Shown: positions 18,318 through 27,992, counted from the stretch's first letter. The stretch is 64,000 nucleotides of DNA from Candidatus Sabulitectum sp. (GCA_021107435.1 JAIOSV010000097.1:1-64000); one strand, 5' to 3'. Notes: generated by a model not told the origin, from the sequence alone. Numbers and translations are program-made.

Positions 18318-18757
18318 CAGTTCACATTCACCGAATCGAACTTGTCAGTTCTTCTTTTGTGTCTTCCGCCCTCAAATTCCTCTGAAAGAAATACCTCTAC
18401 TATCCCGGAGGCCAGGAAAAAACCTGTGAAGCCGCCACCCAGCGCAAGCACATTAGCGTTGTTGTGCCGCCTGGCGTAGTAAGCCATTTCTGGAAACAGG
18501 CACAGTGCCGCTCGAATTCCCTTGAATCTATTCGCGGCAATACTCATGCCTACACCGGAATTGCATACTAGAATTCCTCTTTCAGCTTTGCCTTCCAGTA
18601 CTGCACGGCAGAGAGCCTGAGCATAATCAGTGTAATCAACCGACTCTGTGGAAAAAGAACCCAGATCAAGAATCCGGTGTCCCTGTGATTCCAGTCGGCT
18701 GACCAGTTGTTTCTTCAGGGAAAAACCCGCGTGATCGCTGGCCAGCACTATTGTCAT
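18317..18757 (-). CDS. rpiB: Ribose-5-phosphate isomerase B
   Basis: RpiB interconverts ribose 5-phosphate and ribulose 5-phosphate, which also supplies the ribulose 5-phosphate used for riboflavin. The 146-residue protein has the family signature IVLASDHAGFSLK at the N-terminus, the active-site cysteine in VCNSGVGMSIAANR (usually C-G-T/S-G), and RRHNNANVLALGGG. The N in place of G after the cysteine is a small departure from the usual motif. It ends at the start of wecB. Confidence 0.93.
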   Translation of the reverse strand: MTIVLASDHAGFSLKKQLVSRLESQGHRILDLGSFSTESVDYTDYAQALCRAVLEGKAERGILVCNSGVGMSIAANRFKGIRAALCLFPEMAYYARRHNNANVLALGGGFTGFFLASGIVEVFLSEEFEGGRHKRRTDKFDSVNVN

Positions 18758-18763
18758 TTTGCG

Positions 18764-19681
18764 TTACCTTCCCTGGTATGCCGCCACCACTGCACTGAGT
18801 ACCAGGCTGCAGAGCTTACTCTCAGCGCTGTCCGCACGGCTTGTTAGAACTACAGGATTTTTTGCGCCCATTATCACAGCCCCAAGTTCCGAGTTAGCCA
18901 GGAAGATGAGACCCTTGTAGAGAACATTAGCTGCCTCAATGTCAGGCATGAGAAGTACATCGGCATCTCCGGCTACTTTGCTTTCGATTTTTTTGATCTT
19001 CACTGACACAGGTGAAACAGCAAGATCCAGGGCAAGAGGGCCGTGAAAGAGAATGTCGCCGAATTCACCGGAGTCAGCCATCTTCTGCATCTCAGCAGCT
19101 TCCATGGTACAGGGCATCTTCTCGTAAGGCACTTCTTTGGCGCAGATATACGAGCACTTGGGAACCTGAACACCAAGAGCCTTTGCAACAATAACAGCGT
19201 TCTTGAGCATTTCTCTTTTCTGTTCAAGGGTCGGTGCAATGTTCATGGCAGCATCAGTAACAATAAGCAGCTTGTGATAAGATGGAACATCAAAAGCAGC
19301 GACATGACTGAGCAGACCCTCTCCGCGAAGACCATGCTCCTTGTCAAGGATAGCCTTAAGGAATGTGCTGGTGGCAACAAGACCCTTCATCAGCACATGA
19401 GCTTCTCCATTACGCACAAGTTCAACACCCTTTGCGGCACTTTCCCTGTCATCCTCCGCATGAACTACTTTGATGTTGCTTATATCGAAATCCGCTTCAG
19501 CTGCAGCCTTGCGGATAGCTTCTTCAGGTCCGACGAGAATGCAGTCAACCATCCCGCCTTCAACCGCTTCTTTAACAGCGATGAGGGTTTCAACTTCGTC
19601 AGCACGAACTACAGATATAACACTTGAAGGGAGATCTCTGGCATACTTTTTCAACTGGTCAAGACTACGAATCGGTTCCAT
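18764..19681 (-). CDS. ptb: Phosphate butyryltransferase
   Basis: The 305-residue protein belongs to the phosphate acetyl/butyryl transferase family and is closest to the short butyryl type: HVLMKGLVATSTFLKAILDK, GLLSHVAAFDVPSYHK, TDAAMNIAPTLEQK and DVLLMPDIEAANVLYK. It converts butyryl-CoA and phosphate to butyryl phosphate, which butyrate kinase (encoded at 39068) uses to make ATP. In this genome the two genes are about 20 kb apart, unlike the paired ptb-buk of clostridia. Acetyl- or branched-acyl-CoA could also be substrates. Confidence 0.9.
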   Translation of the reverse strand: MEPIRSLDQLKKYARDLPSSVISVVRADEVETLIAVKEAVEGGMVDCILVGPEEAIRKAAAEADFDISNIKVVHAEDDRESAAKGVELVRNGEAHVLMKGLVATSTFLKAILDKEHGLRGEGLLSHVAAFDVPSYHKLLIVTDAAMNIAPTLEQKREMLKNAVIVAKALGVQVPKCSYICAKEVPYEKMPCTMEAAEMQKMADSGEFGDILFHGPLALDLAVSPVSVKIKKIESKVAGDADVLLMPDIEAANVLYKGLIFLANSELGAVIMGAKNPVVLTSRADSAESKLCSLVLSAVVAAYQGR

Positions 19682-19932
19682 GTTGCTCCTTCATTCTATT
19701 GTTTATAAATAACCAATAAATCAAGTTACATTAAGACAACTGATAAGACATTCACCTTTGCGGAAATATAGGTAAAGGCTTTTTCTGATGCCACATTAAT
19801 GGTGAGTTGACAAATGCTTCCCCCGCATTCAGATTTGACGCATCAATCTCAAACAGAGATCCAATCCGCTTCCTGCATTAATCAGCAGTCGAATGCATGT
19901 GGTTCCGCTCTTAACCCACAGGGAGGCCCCGT

Positions 19933-21255
19933 ATGAGGCACATACCAGCTACAGAAATTAAAACGACCATTGGAAAGCACTTGCTGGCTGATGGATACGA
20001 CATCGCACTTGACCTGCGCAAAAGCCAGGGCAGATACATTCATGATGCTTCTACAGGAAAAGATTACCTTGATCTTTTCAGTTTTTTCGCAAGTGCCCCT
20101 CTCGGCTTCAACCATCCGTCAATGACCACCCCCGAGTGGAGGAACTACATTGGCGAGGTGGCTATCAACAAGCCATCAAACAGCGACTTCTACACAGAAG
20201 AAATGGCCGTCTTCGTAGACACATTCGCCAACACCGTTATTCCAGACAGCCACCCCTACCTCTTCTTCGTTTCAGGTGGAGCTCTTGCTGTTGAAAACGC
20301 CCTGAAAACAGCTTTTGACTGGAAGGTCCGCAAGAACATTAAAGCAGGTCGCGGTGACAAGCTCGGTTCAAAAGTTATCCACTACGCAAAGGCATTCCAC
20401 GGACGAACCGGCTACACACTCAGCCTGACCAACACCGCTGATCCCCGCAAGTACATGTACTTCCCTCTCTTTGACTGGCCCCGGGTCGACCCGCCGACCA
20501 TGATCTTCCCTGTAGAGAACAATCTTGAAGCAATGGAAGCCGCTGAGAAAGCAAGTCTGAAACAGATTGACGAAGCCATTAAAGAACACGGTCACGATAT
20601 TGCATGTCTCCTGATAGAACCCATCCAGGGTGAAGGTGGAGACAATCACTTCCGTACCGAGTACCTGCAGGCTCTTCGCGACAGAGCCGACAAGCACGAA
20701 TTCCTTCTGATCTTTGACGAAGTTCAGAGTGGAATGGGAATGACCGGCGAATGGTGGGCATGGCAGGCTATCGGTGTAGAACCGGATGTGTTCTGCTTTG
20801 GCAAAAAATCTCAGGTTTGCGGTATCGCCTCCAATAGAAGAGTTGATGAGGTAAAAGACAATGTCTTCCACGAATCAAGTCGAATCAATTCAACCTGGGG
20901 CGGCAACCTTGTAGATATGGTCCGCTGCACCAAGTACCTTGAGATCATGGTTGAAGAGAACATTCTTGAAAATGTAAGAGCCAGACACGACCAGGTTATA
21001 GAGGGTCTGAACGTTTTTGCGGCAAAGTATCCCGGTCGCGTCACAAACATCAGAGGCCGCGGTCTCATGATCGCCTTCGATCTTGAAAACACAGAAATCC
21101 GCAATGCGCTTCTTGCGAAAATATTTGACAACGGTGCCATCATCCTTCCCTGCGGACATGTTACCGTAAGATTCCGTCCACCTATGAACATCACAGCGGA
21201 AGAAGTGGAAAAAGCCATGGGCATCATCGGAAAGTCAATGGCGGAGGTACTGTAA
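19933..21255 (+). CDS. lat: L-lysine 6-aminotransferase
   Basis: The 440-residue PLP enzyme transfers the epsilon-amino group of lysine to 2-oxoglutarate, giving 2-aminoadipate semialdehyde. The L-lysine 6-transaminase branch is indicated by DLFSFFASAPLGFNHPSM, NKPSNSDFYT, FVSGGALAVENALK and SRINSTWGGNLVDMVR. The PLP lysine is in CFGKKSQVCG (K291/K292), and the upstream Asp is in LLIFDEVQSGMG. A strong terminator follows. It is monocistronic and fits lysine degradation. Confidence 0.92.
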   Translation: MRHIPATEIKTTIGKHLLADGYDIALDLRKSQGRYIHDASTGKDYLDLFSFFASAPLGFNHPSMTTPEWRNYIGEVAINKPSNSDFYTEEMAVFVDTFANTVIPDSHPYLFFVSGGALAVENALKTAFDWKVRKNIKAGRGDKLGSKVIHYAKAFHGRTGYTLSLTNTADPRKYMYFPLFDWPRVDPPTMIFPVENNLEAMEAAEKASLKQIDEAIKEHGHDIACLLIEPIQGEGGDNHFRTEYLQALRDRADKHEFLLIFDEVQSGMGMTGEWWAWQAIGVEPDVFCFGKKSQVCGIASNRRVDEVKDNVFHESSRINSTWGGNLVDMVRCTKYLEIMVEENILENVRARHDQVIEGLNVFAAKYPGRVTNIRGRGLMIAFDLENTEIRNALLAKIFDNGAIILPCGHVTVRFRPPMNITAEEVEKAMGIIGKSMAEVL

Positions 21256-21268
21256 GACAAATCCCGGT

Positions 21269-21300
21269 AAAGGCCGCAGAAATAATACTGCGGCCTTTTA
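21269..21300 (+). terminator. Rho-independent terminator after lat
   Basis: Perfect 11-pair stem AAAGGCCGCAG/CTGCGGCCTTT (21269-21279 with 21288-21298) with an eight-base loop, ending in a T run. Confidence 0.9.
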
Positions 21301-21358
21301 GGTTGTTGTTCCAGACAGGGAATTATTGCCCGCTGGTCTCACGGAAAGAGGTGATGTT

Positions 21359-21943
21359 TTGCTGCTCATGATGTTTCTTGCTCTCGCAGCTCAGGCTGAC
21401 GGCAATTCTGCCACTGATCTGTGCAGTTATGTGTCTCAACGGGACTCCACTACACTGATCATAAGAACTGCGGCTGGTCCTCTTGTTTACAGGGATCACC
21501 TGGAACCTGATGAAAGTTACATATCCTACATTCTTTCAACCTGGTTCAGCGAATTGGATTTAGTGGTGTTGAATGCCTCTTACTGGGAGGGTTCCAGCTA
21601 TTTCACAGTGGATTTAAACACTGGAGATGAATACCGGATGATCTCTGTTCCTCTCCCCAATCCCTCAGGATCTCTGTTGCTCTGTTACAACGTAGATCTC
21701 GTGGCTCAATACAGCGCCAACGGTTTCCGAATATGGGAGGCAACGGAAAAGGGTCTGCATGTAGAGTACGAGCTGCTTGATACCATGGACTGGGGGCCTG
21801 CGGATGCATTCTGGATGAATGACTCTACTGTATCCTTTACTGAACATGAATACACTGACGAATACGATTTGCTGGAAAGACCAATGCTGCTTCTACAACG
21901 CAATAATGAATGGCAGATAAAGCCTCCCGTATTGACGGATTAA
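21359..21943 (+). CDS. Secreted protein, unknown function
   Basis: The start is taken as the TTG at 21359, six bases after AGAGG, giving a 194-residue protein that begins directly with a signal peptide (LLLMMFLALAAQADG). The mature part is beta-rich and acidic (YISYILSTWFSELDL, then WEGSSYFTVDLNTGDEY) and ends in VLTD. No family is recognised. It is convergent with the TonB receptor gene 43 bases downstream. A longer frame from TTG 21326 is possible but would bury the signal peptide. Confidence 0.65.
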   Translation: MLLMMFLALAAQADGNSATDLCSYVSQRDSTTLIIRTAAGPLVYRDHLEPDESYISYILSTWFSELDLVVLNASYWEGSSYFTVDLNTGDEYRMISVPLPNPSGSLLLCYNVDLVAQYSANGFRIWEATEKGLHVEYELLDTMDWGPADAFWMNDSTVSFTEHEYTDEYDLLERPMLLLQRNNEWQIKPPVLTD

Positions 21944-21986
21944 TCAGAAAAACCATGTATCACTCCCGCGCTCTTAAATGTGAGAG

Positions 21987-24278
21987 CTAAAACTCGTACT
22001 CAAGGCCGAAGATGGGCATAAGACCCCACTGGCAGATGTTATCTTCTTTGTTCTCTATCCTGTTCCAGTAGGTTACAGTAACATTTCTTCTGTTGAGTAC
22101 ATTCCAGACCGACAGATAACAGACCAGACTGCTTTCCTGAAAATAAAACCTTCTGTCAACTCTCAGATTCAGAGAGCTGTAGCAGGGATATCTCCTGGCA
22201 TTAATTTGTGAACTGTCCAGGATGGTTCTGTTCTGCTCCTGTGAAGCCTCAATATCAAGGGGTGTGTAGGGTCTGCCGCCCGCAAAAAGCCACCTGCCGC
22301 TCAACTCCCATTTCTCATCAAATCTGTATCCGCCTTCAACGGTTCCAGTCCACCGGTTGTCAAATATCCTTCTCCTCCACTCCTGGCCCGGGTTTCTGTA
22401 CTCAGAGACAGAAAAGGAACCTGAGATCATTCCATAGAGTCCGTTGACAAGTTGTTTCCGGAGCGTTGCCTCTACACCGGCGGATCTTGCTTCTCCGCCT
22501 GAAGCCAGCGTTTCAAAGGAATACAGATCCTGTTCGCTGCTCACGCCGTCAAAAATAAAAAAACCCGGCTGTTCAGGATCAAAGGGAAAAGCGCTGTATG
22601 TTTTCAGGTATGCTTCCAGTTGAAGTTTTGTGTCATTTGAAAGAAGATCCCTGAAGCCAATTATCGTGTGGAAAGCTTTCGGGCTCTCCAGACAGGCGAA
22701 CTCTTCGCTCCTTGAGGTAAGTTCAGACGGAAGACTCTGCCGATAGATTCCGACTGCGGCGCTGAGAGCTGTACCTTTCTCAGGCTCCCAGCAAACGCTG
22801 CCTCGGGGAGAAAAAAGAGTTCTTCCCGAAAAATCCCCGCAGTCAATTCTACAGCCGGCAGTAAGGGTAATTTCCGGGGTAGTACTGTAACTGCCTGAAC
22901 CAAAAAAACCACCAGTGAGAGAACTTGCTCTTCTGTTTACAAGCAGTTCAGGAATAGCCTCTCCGCTGTAGTTCGTATCAGCGGCATAAAAGTTATCGAA
23001 CCTGTTTCTGCTGAAACTGCTTTCCAGACCAAACTCCAGGGAGAGTTTACGGGATACCTGCCAGGTATTCACATTCCTCAGCCTTACCGTATTCTCAGTA
23101 GAATTCTGAACAGCCTGAATGTTTTCAGTCAGAGTCTCGAAGTAATCCCCTCCGTAGTGAATTCCATTGAGTGACAGAGTGGTATTGGAAAAGCCCTCAC
23201 CTGCCCAGATCCATCTCCAGCCAAGACCACAGGTAATATTCCAGTTGTCGGTTATTCCGAAATTGTCATTGCCGTCCTCATAAGCCTGTTCATGCGTGTA
23301 GTCAACAAAATCTTTCGCCCCGACTCCTGAAAGTGAAAGTCTGTGGCCGGTATTGACATCGTAAACCGATTTGGTCTGAAAATCAGAATAGACGGGAAGC
23401 GCATCAATGTCTGTAATGTGTCTAAGAAGATCCACATACGAACGCCTTGTGCACACCAGCCAGCTTCCTCTGCCCTCATCAAAAGGCCCCTCAAGCACCG
23501 TTCCGAAACCTGACATGCTGAGATCAACCTGCCCGTCAAACTCTTCCCTGTTACCTTCCCGAATACCAATCTCCATTATGGATGAAAGCCTGTTGCCGAA
23601 AGCAGGTGAAAAGCCGCCCGCTGAAAATTTAACATCCCGTATGAGATCGGTGTTTACAATTCCAAGACCCCCTCCCGATGTTCCCTGCCTGGGAAAGTGA
23701 TTAACATTAGGCACCTCCGTGTTATCAATGTAAACACCGTTTTCCATGGGATTGCCACCTCTTACCGCCATGCCGTTGTACTGGTCGTCCACCTTCGCAA
23801 TGGATGGAAGAGCCGCAATTACACGGGAAACATCACCTGCTGATCCGGGGGAACGCCTTATCTGCTCCCCCGAAAGTTCAGTCCGGCTTACAGGTTCACT
23901 TTTATCTTCGGTGAAGTAATCAGGCGTTACATGAATAACGCCGCCTTCGAGAACAGAATAGTCCAGATTGAACTCCACCTGCGTTATTCTTTCAGGCTTC
24001 ACAATTACATCAGGCTTCATCTGAGCATAAAAGCCAACACTTGTTACCCTGACTGTATACCCGCCAACCGGTACTTCCGGGATCAAAAAAAGACCCTGCG
24101 CATCTGTAATCTCTCCAAGGGATGTTCCGTCTATCACAACGAAAGCACCCGGCAGTGGATCAAGGGTTGTTCGTGCAAGCACTCTTCCGGAGATACTGCC
24201 GGCAGAAGACTCAGCAAATGCAAGAGAAACACACGCCGAAGATATGATCGTAATTAGCAGTAAGAGCCTAAGTTTCAT
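21987..24278 (-). CDS. TonB-dependent outer-membrane receptor with CarboxypepD-like domain
   Basis: The 763-residue protein has a signal peptide, then a carboxypeptidase regulatory-like domain at about 27-105 (ISGRVLARTTLDPLPGAFVV), a plug domain (SRVIAALPSIAKVDD, then MAVRGGNPMENGVYIDN) and a long beta-barrel with many alternating strands ending in a C-terminal Phe (GLEYEF). This layout is typical of FCB receptors that import large nutrients with TonB energy. The start ATG 24278 has AAGGTGA upstream. No SusD-like partner is adjacent. The TetR gene diverges across a 145-base region with palindromes, so it probably controls this receptor. Confidence 0.92.
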   Translation of the reverse strand: MKLRLLLLITIISSACVSLAFAESSAGSISGRVLARTTLDPLPGAFVVIDGTSLGEITDAQGLFLIPEVPVGGYTVRVTSVGFYAQMKPDVIVKPERITQVEFNLDYSVLEGGVIHVTPDYFTEDKSEPVSRTELSGEQIRRSPGSAGDVSRVIAALPSIAKVDDQYNGMAVRGGNPMENGVYIDNTEVPNVNHFPRQGTSGGGLGIVNTDLIRDVKFSAGGFSPAFGNRLSSIMEIGIREGNREEFDGQVDLSMSGFGTVLEGPFDEGRGSWLVCTRRSYVDLLRHITDIDALPVYSDFQTKSVYDVNTGHRLSLSGVGAKDFVDYTHEQAYEDGNDNFGITDNWNITCGLGWRWIWAGEGFSNTTLSLNGIHYGGDYFETLTENIQAVQNSTENTVRLRNVNTWQVSRKLSLEFGLESSFSRNRFDNFYAADTNYSGEAIPELLVNRRASSLTGGFFGSGSYSTTPEITLTAGCRIDCGDFSGRTLFSPRGSVCWEPEKGTALSAAVGIYRQSLPSELTSRSEEFACLESPKAFHTIIGFRDLLSNDTKLQLEAYLKTYSAFPFDPEQPGFFIFDGVSSEQDLYSFETLASGGEARSAGVEATLRKQLVNGLYGMISGSFSVSEYRNPGQEWRRRIFDNRWTGTVEGGYRFDEKWELSGRWLFAGGRPYTPLDIEASQEQNRTILDSSQINARRYPCYSSLNLRVDRRFYFQESSLVCYLSVWNVLNRRNVTVTYWNRIENKEDNICQWGLMPIFGLEYEF

Positions 24279-24306
24279 TTCAGTCACCTTGCCTATCGCT
24301 TGTTTT

Positions 24307-24331
24307 AATCATATGATTGAATCATGTGATT
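24307..24331. promoter_or_regulatory. Doubled palindromic operator between TetR and TonB receptor genes
   Basis: AATCATATGATT at 24307-24318 is a perfect 12-base palindrome, followed one base later by AATCATGTGATT at 24320-24331, which differs at one position. The 13-base repeat spacing and inverted symmetry are what a TetR dimer pair would bind. It lies 29 bases upstream of the receptor start and 93 bases from the regulator start, next to TACAAT, a possible -10 box for the regulator. Confidence 0.65.
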
Positions 24332-24423
24332 ACAATAAGGCAAATTCATGAACAGTCAACCCCTGTGCTTGCTCTTGAGTGGAAATGTGCTTAACTTACG
24401 CAGCAGGTAACCCGGAGGTTTCA

Positions 24424-25071
24424 TTGAAAAAAACAGAAACCAGACAGCGTATCATTCTGGCAGCCATTGATATTATTAACACCGATGGTACCGAGGCCAT
24501 TACCACTCGCAGAATAGCGGAAACCGCAAATGTAAACACCGCTGCCATGAATTACTACTTCGGTTCAAAGGAGAACCTTATTGAGCAGGTTCTTCACATA
24601 ACCCTATCACACATTTTCGACGACTGGGATATGATTCTGGACTATGACAACCTTAGTACTCCAGAGAAGATTTTCTTTCTCATTGACTACATGATAGCCG
24701 GTATTTCAATGTATCCCGGGCTTACCGGATCATACCTTTTCGATTCTTCAGTAAATACAGAGATCAAAAAGATATTCATAGAAAGACTCGATAAACTTCT
24801 TGACGCGTTTACCTCGAAACTGACAGGCAGCTCTTCTCTTTCCCCGGAGAAGACAAAACTCTATCTCGGGCAGATCGTGCTGAGCGCTATCTCGGCATCA
24901 ATGATTCCGGAATCCTTTGAAATGCTCACCGGTGGCGACATTAACTCCCGGACAGCACGAAGAAAATATATTCTGCCCCTTGTTAAAGCAATTCCGGGAA
25001 TTGAGCTGGAACTCACACTGTCTTTTCTCGAAAGGACTGAAGAACTACGGAAAAAAGCCTTTAAAGCATAA
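24424..25071 (+). CDS. TetR/AcrR-family transcriptional regulator
   Basis: The start is the TTG at 24424 with GGAGG five bases upstream. The 215-residue product opens with a TetR helix-turn-helix: ETRQRIILAAIDIINTDG, ITTRRIAETANVNTAAMNYY, FGSKENLIEQVL. The remaining helical domain would sense an unknown ligand and dimerise. The doubled palindrome upstream is the likely binding site, suggesting control of its own gene and of the divergent receptor. A bidirectional terminator follows. Confidence 0.9.
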   Translation: MKKTETRQRIILAAIDIINTDGTEAITTRRIAETANVNTAAMNYYFGSKENLIEQVLHITLSHIFDDWDMILDYDNLSTPEKIFFLIDYMIAGISMYPGLTGSYLFDSSVNTEIKKIFIERLDKLLDAFTSKLTGSSSLSPEKTKLYLGQIVLSAISASMIPESFEMLTGGDINSRTARRKYILPLVKAIPGIELELTLSFLERTEELRKKAFKA

Positions 25072-25107
25072 CAAAAGGCCGCAGGAGCACTCCCGCGACC
25101 TTTTGTT
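25070..25107. terminator. Bidirectional terminator between the TetR gene and rocD
   Basis: Nine-pair stem AACAAAAGG/CCTTTTGTT (25070-25078 with 25099-25107) plus GC-rich inner pairing; A and T runs flank it on both strands, so it can serve both convergent genes. Confidence 0.75.
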
Positions 25108-25115
25108 AACTCAGT

Positions 25116-26342
25116 TTACTCAAAAGAAGCGATTGATCTCCTGATGATGTTCACGCAATCCATGATCTGCTCTTCTGTGATTACCAGGGGAGGAGCAAAG
25201 CGGATGATGTCGCCGTGAGTGGGCTTGGCCAGAAGACCGTTCTCTGCCATCTTCAGACAAACATCCCAGGCAACAATGTCACCCTTAGGCTTGATGATTA
25301 TGGCGTTAAGAAGACCTCTGCCTCTTACAAGAGTAATCATATCTGAATCGATGGCATTAAGCTCTTTTCTGAGAATCTCTCCGAGGTAGTTAGCTTTCTC
25401 AGCAAGCTTTTCATCGCGAATTACATCAAGTGCGGCCATAGCCACTTTTGCCCCAACAGGGTTGCCGCCGAAAGTTGATCCGTGCTGGCCGGGCTTGATG
25501 AGAAGCATGATGTCATCATTGGCGAAAACTGCTGAAACAGGGTACATGCCACCACTGATGGCTTTTCCCAGAATCAGTATATCAGGTTTCACATTCTCGT
25601 AATCACAGGCGAGGAGTTTACCTGTTCTTGCGATACCTGTCTGCACCTCATCGGCAATGAAGAGAACATTGTTCTTTTTGCAAAGATCGAACGCTCCCTT
25701 GAGATAACCGTCTCCGGGAACATAAACACCTGCCTCTCCCTGAATAGGCTCCACCATGAATCCTGCGACTGCTGGATCTTCAAGTGCCCTTTCAAGAGCA
25801 TCAAGATCGTTGTAGGGAATACGAATAAACCCAGGTGTAAATGGACCGTAGTCGCTGTAGGCATCCGGGTCATTGGAGAAAGAGACGATAGTGGTGGTTC
25901 TGCCGTGAAAGTTGTTCTCGCATACCACAATCTTAGCGCGATCTTTTTCAATACCTTTAGTGAGATATGCCCATTTACGACAGAGCTTGATGGCTGTTTC
26001 AACCGCTTCGGCACCTGTGTTCATGGGAAGAATCTTGTCAAAGCCGAAGTATTCGGTGGCATACTTCTCAAACTCACCCAGTACATCGTTGTGGAAAGCA
26101 CGACTGGTCAGAGCAAGAGTTCCGGCCTGATCTGTGAGTGCTTTAACAATTTTCGGATGGCAGTGTCCCTGATTCACCGCTGAGTAGGCTGAGAGGAAAT
26201 CATAGTATTTCTTTCCCTCAACATCCCAGACATGTACACCTTCTCCGCGGGCAAGCACCACTGGAAGAGGATGGTAATTGTGGGCACCGTACCTGTGCTC
26301 AAGCTCAATTGCCTGTTTTGAAGTAATCTTCTCCGTGCTCAT
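25116..26342 (-). CDS. rocD: Ornithine aminotransferase
   Basis: The 408-residue class III PLP enzyme converts ornithine and 2-oxoglutarate to glutamate semialdehyde and glutamate. It matches the ornithine branch: [20 protein letters not shown] at the N-terminus, [48 protein letters not shown] and [14 protein letters not shown]. The PLP lysine is in [14 protein letters not shown], after [13 protein letters not shown]. It would feed arginine and ornithine breakdown. The leader upstream can fold into a closed multi-helix structure. Confidence 0.93.
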   Translation of the reverse strand: MSTEKITSKQAIELEHRYGAHNYHPLPVVLARGEGVHVWDVEGKKYYDFLSAYSAVNQGHCHPKIVKALTDQAGTLALTSRAFHNDVLGEFEKYATEYFGFDKILPMNTGAEAVETAIKLCRKWAYLTKGIEKDRAKIVVCENNFHGRTTTIVSFSNDPDAYSDYGPFTPGFIRIPYNDLDALERALEDPAVAGFMVEPIQGEAGVYVPGDGYLKGAFDLCKKNNVLFIADEVQTGIARTGKLLACDYENVKPDILILGKAISGGMYPVSAVFANDDIMLLIKPGQHGSTFGGNPVGAKVAMAALDVIRDEKLAEKANYLGEILRKELNAIDSDMITLVRGRGLLNAIIIKPKGDIVAWDVCLKMAENGLLAKPTHGDIIRFAPPLVITEEQIMDCVNIIRRSIASFE

Positions 26343-26386
26343 GGTTTCGTCCTTCTTTTATCGGGTTCACCGTCAATACTGAGGAG

Positions 26387-26455
26387 GACCGCTAATACTC
26401 CAGCGCAAGCCTGACGGGAAGTATCTTCCGGGTTACAGAAAATGCTTAAGCGGTC
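26387..26455 (-). promoter_or_regulatory. Structured leader upstream of rocD
   Basis: A perfect seven-pair helix GACCGCT/AGCGGTC (26455-26449 with 26393-26387) closes a 69-base segment that contains an inner hairpin GGAAG-ATA-CTTCC (26429-26417) and further short complementary pairs. It sits 45-113 bases upstream of the ATG. It does not match the riboswitch classes I can recall; function is speculative. Confidence 0.3.
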
Positions 26456-26514
26456 TGATGTAAAACATGATGACGGGAATATATACTCTTTAACCTGAAG
26501 TGCCAGAGTTGAAG

Positions 26515-27342
26515 TTAACTCATTCGATTCAGATAATGAATGAAAAAGTCAGCCTTCCACACTGAAAGGGAATTCCGATCCTCCGGCGAAAGAAAAGGAG
26601 CAATATCCCGCTGTGCCTTTTTCCAGTCGATACTTCCGATTTTCATTGAAAGCTGTTCCTTCAGCCAGTCCGGGGTAATGCTGATTCCCATACCTGCCCA
26701 TGGACCACTCTGATCGAATGAAGAAGCAAGCAGTTCCTCTTTCGGCCGGATATTTCTGGAGCAGAACCAGAGAAAATCGAACCAGTCTCTCCCCTTTACC
26801 CATGATCGGCAGAGAAGAGCATGGCATTTCAGGGCAAAAGATGAGGAAAGAGCCATTACTCCGATTTCAAAAGGAATGGGAAAATCAAGATAAGCTGTTT
26901 CAATGTCTGCGCAGGGCGGTGGATCGATATCCACTTCCAGACTGATACGAAGAAATGGTGTTCTTCCGCTTGTGGATCTCTCCAGAATGGAAGTCTCCAC
27001 CAGAAGAAGCCTGCGAATTGAAGAGCCCTGCGTTTCAGGTTCTCGGATTTCAACATTCAAACCATACTGAGCGCATGTTCGCAGCAACGAATCAGTAAAT
27101 CCGTCCCATGAGAATGTTTCAGCCGGAACATGCAAAGCAAAATCAAGATCCTCTGAGAATCGGGACAGAGAGTGAACCAGTCTCAGTTCAGTTCCCCCGT
27201 GGAAAACTGCCTTTTTAAAAAATCCATGCACCGAGAGCGAGTACAAAGCAATTCCCTGGACAATCTCTCTAAGCGCGTGCTTTCGTGCCTCTTCGGAGCG
27301 TACATTGTACTCCGCCAGTCTGGATTCGATTATTGAATTCAC
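26515..27342 (-). CDS. abiEii: AbiEii-family nucleotidyltransferase toxin
   Basis: The 275-residue protein belongs to the AbiEii/AbiGii toxin family, DNA polymerase beta-like nucleotidyltransferases. The signature is FHGGTELRL near residue 48, then RFSEDLDFAL with the catalytic-type Asp pair, followed by a helical region with KGRDWFDFLWF. In studied systems the toxin modifies tRNA or another NTP-linked target and blocks growth, protecting against phages. Its ATG overlaps the end of the antitoxin gene by four bases. Phage defence here is inferred from the family. Confidence 0.88.
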   Translation of the reverse strand: MNSIIESRLAEYNVRSEEARKHALREIVQGIALYSLSVHGFFKKAVFHGGTELRLVHSLSRFSEDLDFALHVPAETFSWDGFTDSLLRTCAQYGLNVEIREPETQGSSIRRLLLVETSILERSTSGRTPFLRISLEVDIDPPPCADIETAYLDFPIPFEIGVMALSSSFALKCHALLCRSWVKGRDWFDFLWFCSRNIRPKEELLASSFDQSGPWAGMGISITPDWLKEQLSMKIGSIDWKKAQRDIAPFLSPEDRNSLSVWKADFFIHYLNRMS

Positions 27343-27992
27343 CTGCTCCCTCCCAGAGCATTGGCAAGGCTTGATAAGACTGTCTTTGTTCTTGCAGATC
27401 TGTACACACCGGACAATTCTCTGAGAATCCGCAAGTCAAGCCCGTATATATATGATACATCCGTACGAAGCTGCTCGCACAGCCCGATGATACCTTCCCA
27501 TTCAAGACCGCGCCTGTAGACCGTATCACCCAGAGCTCTTTCCCGCGAGGCAATCAGAATATGTGTTCCAGAAAGAGAAATGCGTTCCACCCCTTTAAGA
27601 AAATCTTCAGGAGACACCGGAATTCGCTCGTAGATAAACTCTCCAAAATAGTTCTGAAGAACTCGTGACCGGCCAGAACCAATACAGCTTTGAACCAGAA
27701 CAGGCTCTTCCGAAAGCCATCCGTAATATGCCAGTGCCGTCTCCTGCGTGATATAGCTCTCTGGAACCATTCTGTTGGCAATACTCAGTCTGCTGATCTC
27801 GTCTCTGGTAAGTACCGGGCTGAGGACGTAAAGACCCCGTTTGAGTCTGATCAAATCTCCGCTCTTTAGAGCCCTGTTCACCAGCCCCCATTGACGGGCT
27901 GAAGTTCCCCCCGCCAGCCGGTTGACTGTTTCCGGTGTAATTAGCCTGTTTCTGTGTTTGCTCTTCAGCAGCAGATCAGTAAGTGTCTCCAC
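27339..27992 (-). CDS. abiEi: AbiEi-family antitoxin and transcriptional regulator
   Basis: The 217-residue protein carries an N-terminal winged helix (ARQWGLVNRALKSGDLIRLK, then RGLYVL) and a C-terminal AbiEi-type domain (ESYITQETALAYYGW, ISLSGTHILIASRERALGD). AbiEi antitoxins neutralise AbiEii and repress their own operon. The start is a GTG (27992) behind AAGGGG. A consensus promoter lies just upstream, so the pair forms a self-contained two-gene module. Confidence 0.87.
   Translation of the reverse strand: METLTDLLLKSKHRNRLITPETVNRLAGGTSARQWGLVNRALKSGDLIRLKRGLYVLSPVLTRDEISRLSIANRMVPESYITQETALAYYGWLSEEPVLVQSCIGSGRSRVLQNYFGEFIYERIPVSPEDFLKGVERISLSGTHILIASRERALGDTVYRRGLEWEGIIGLCEQLRTDVSYIYGLDLRILRELSGVYRSARTKTVLSSLANALGGSR

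Noticed and set aside
19700-19932. Lysine riboswitch upstream of lat
   Set aside because: None of the conserved lysine-aptamer blocks is present in this spacer.
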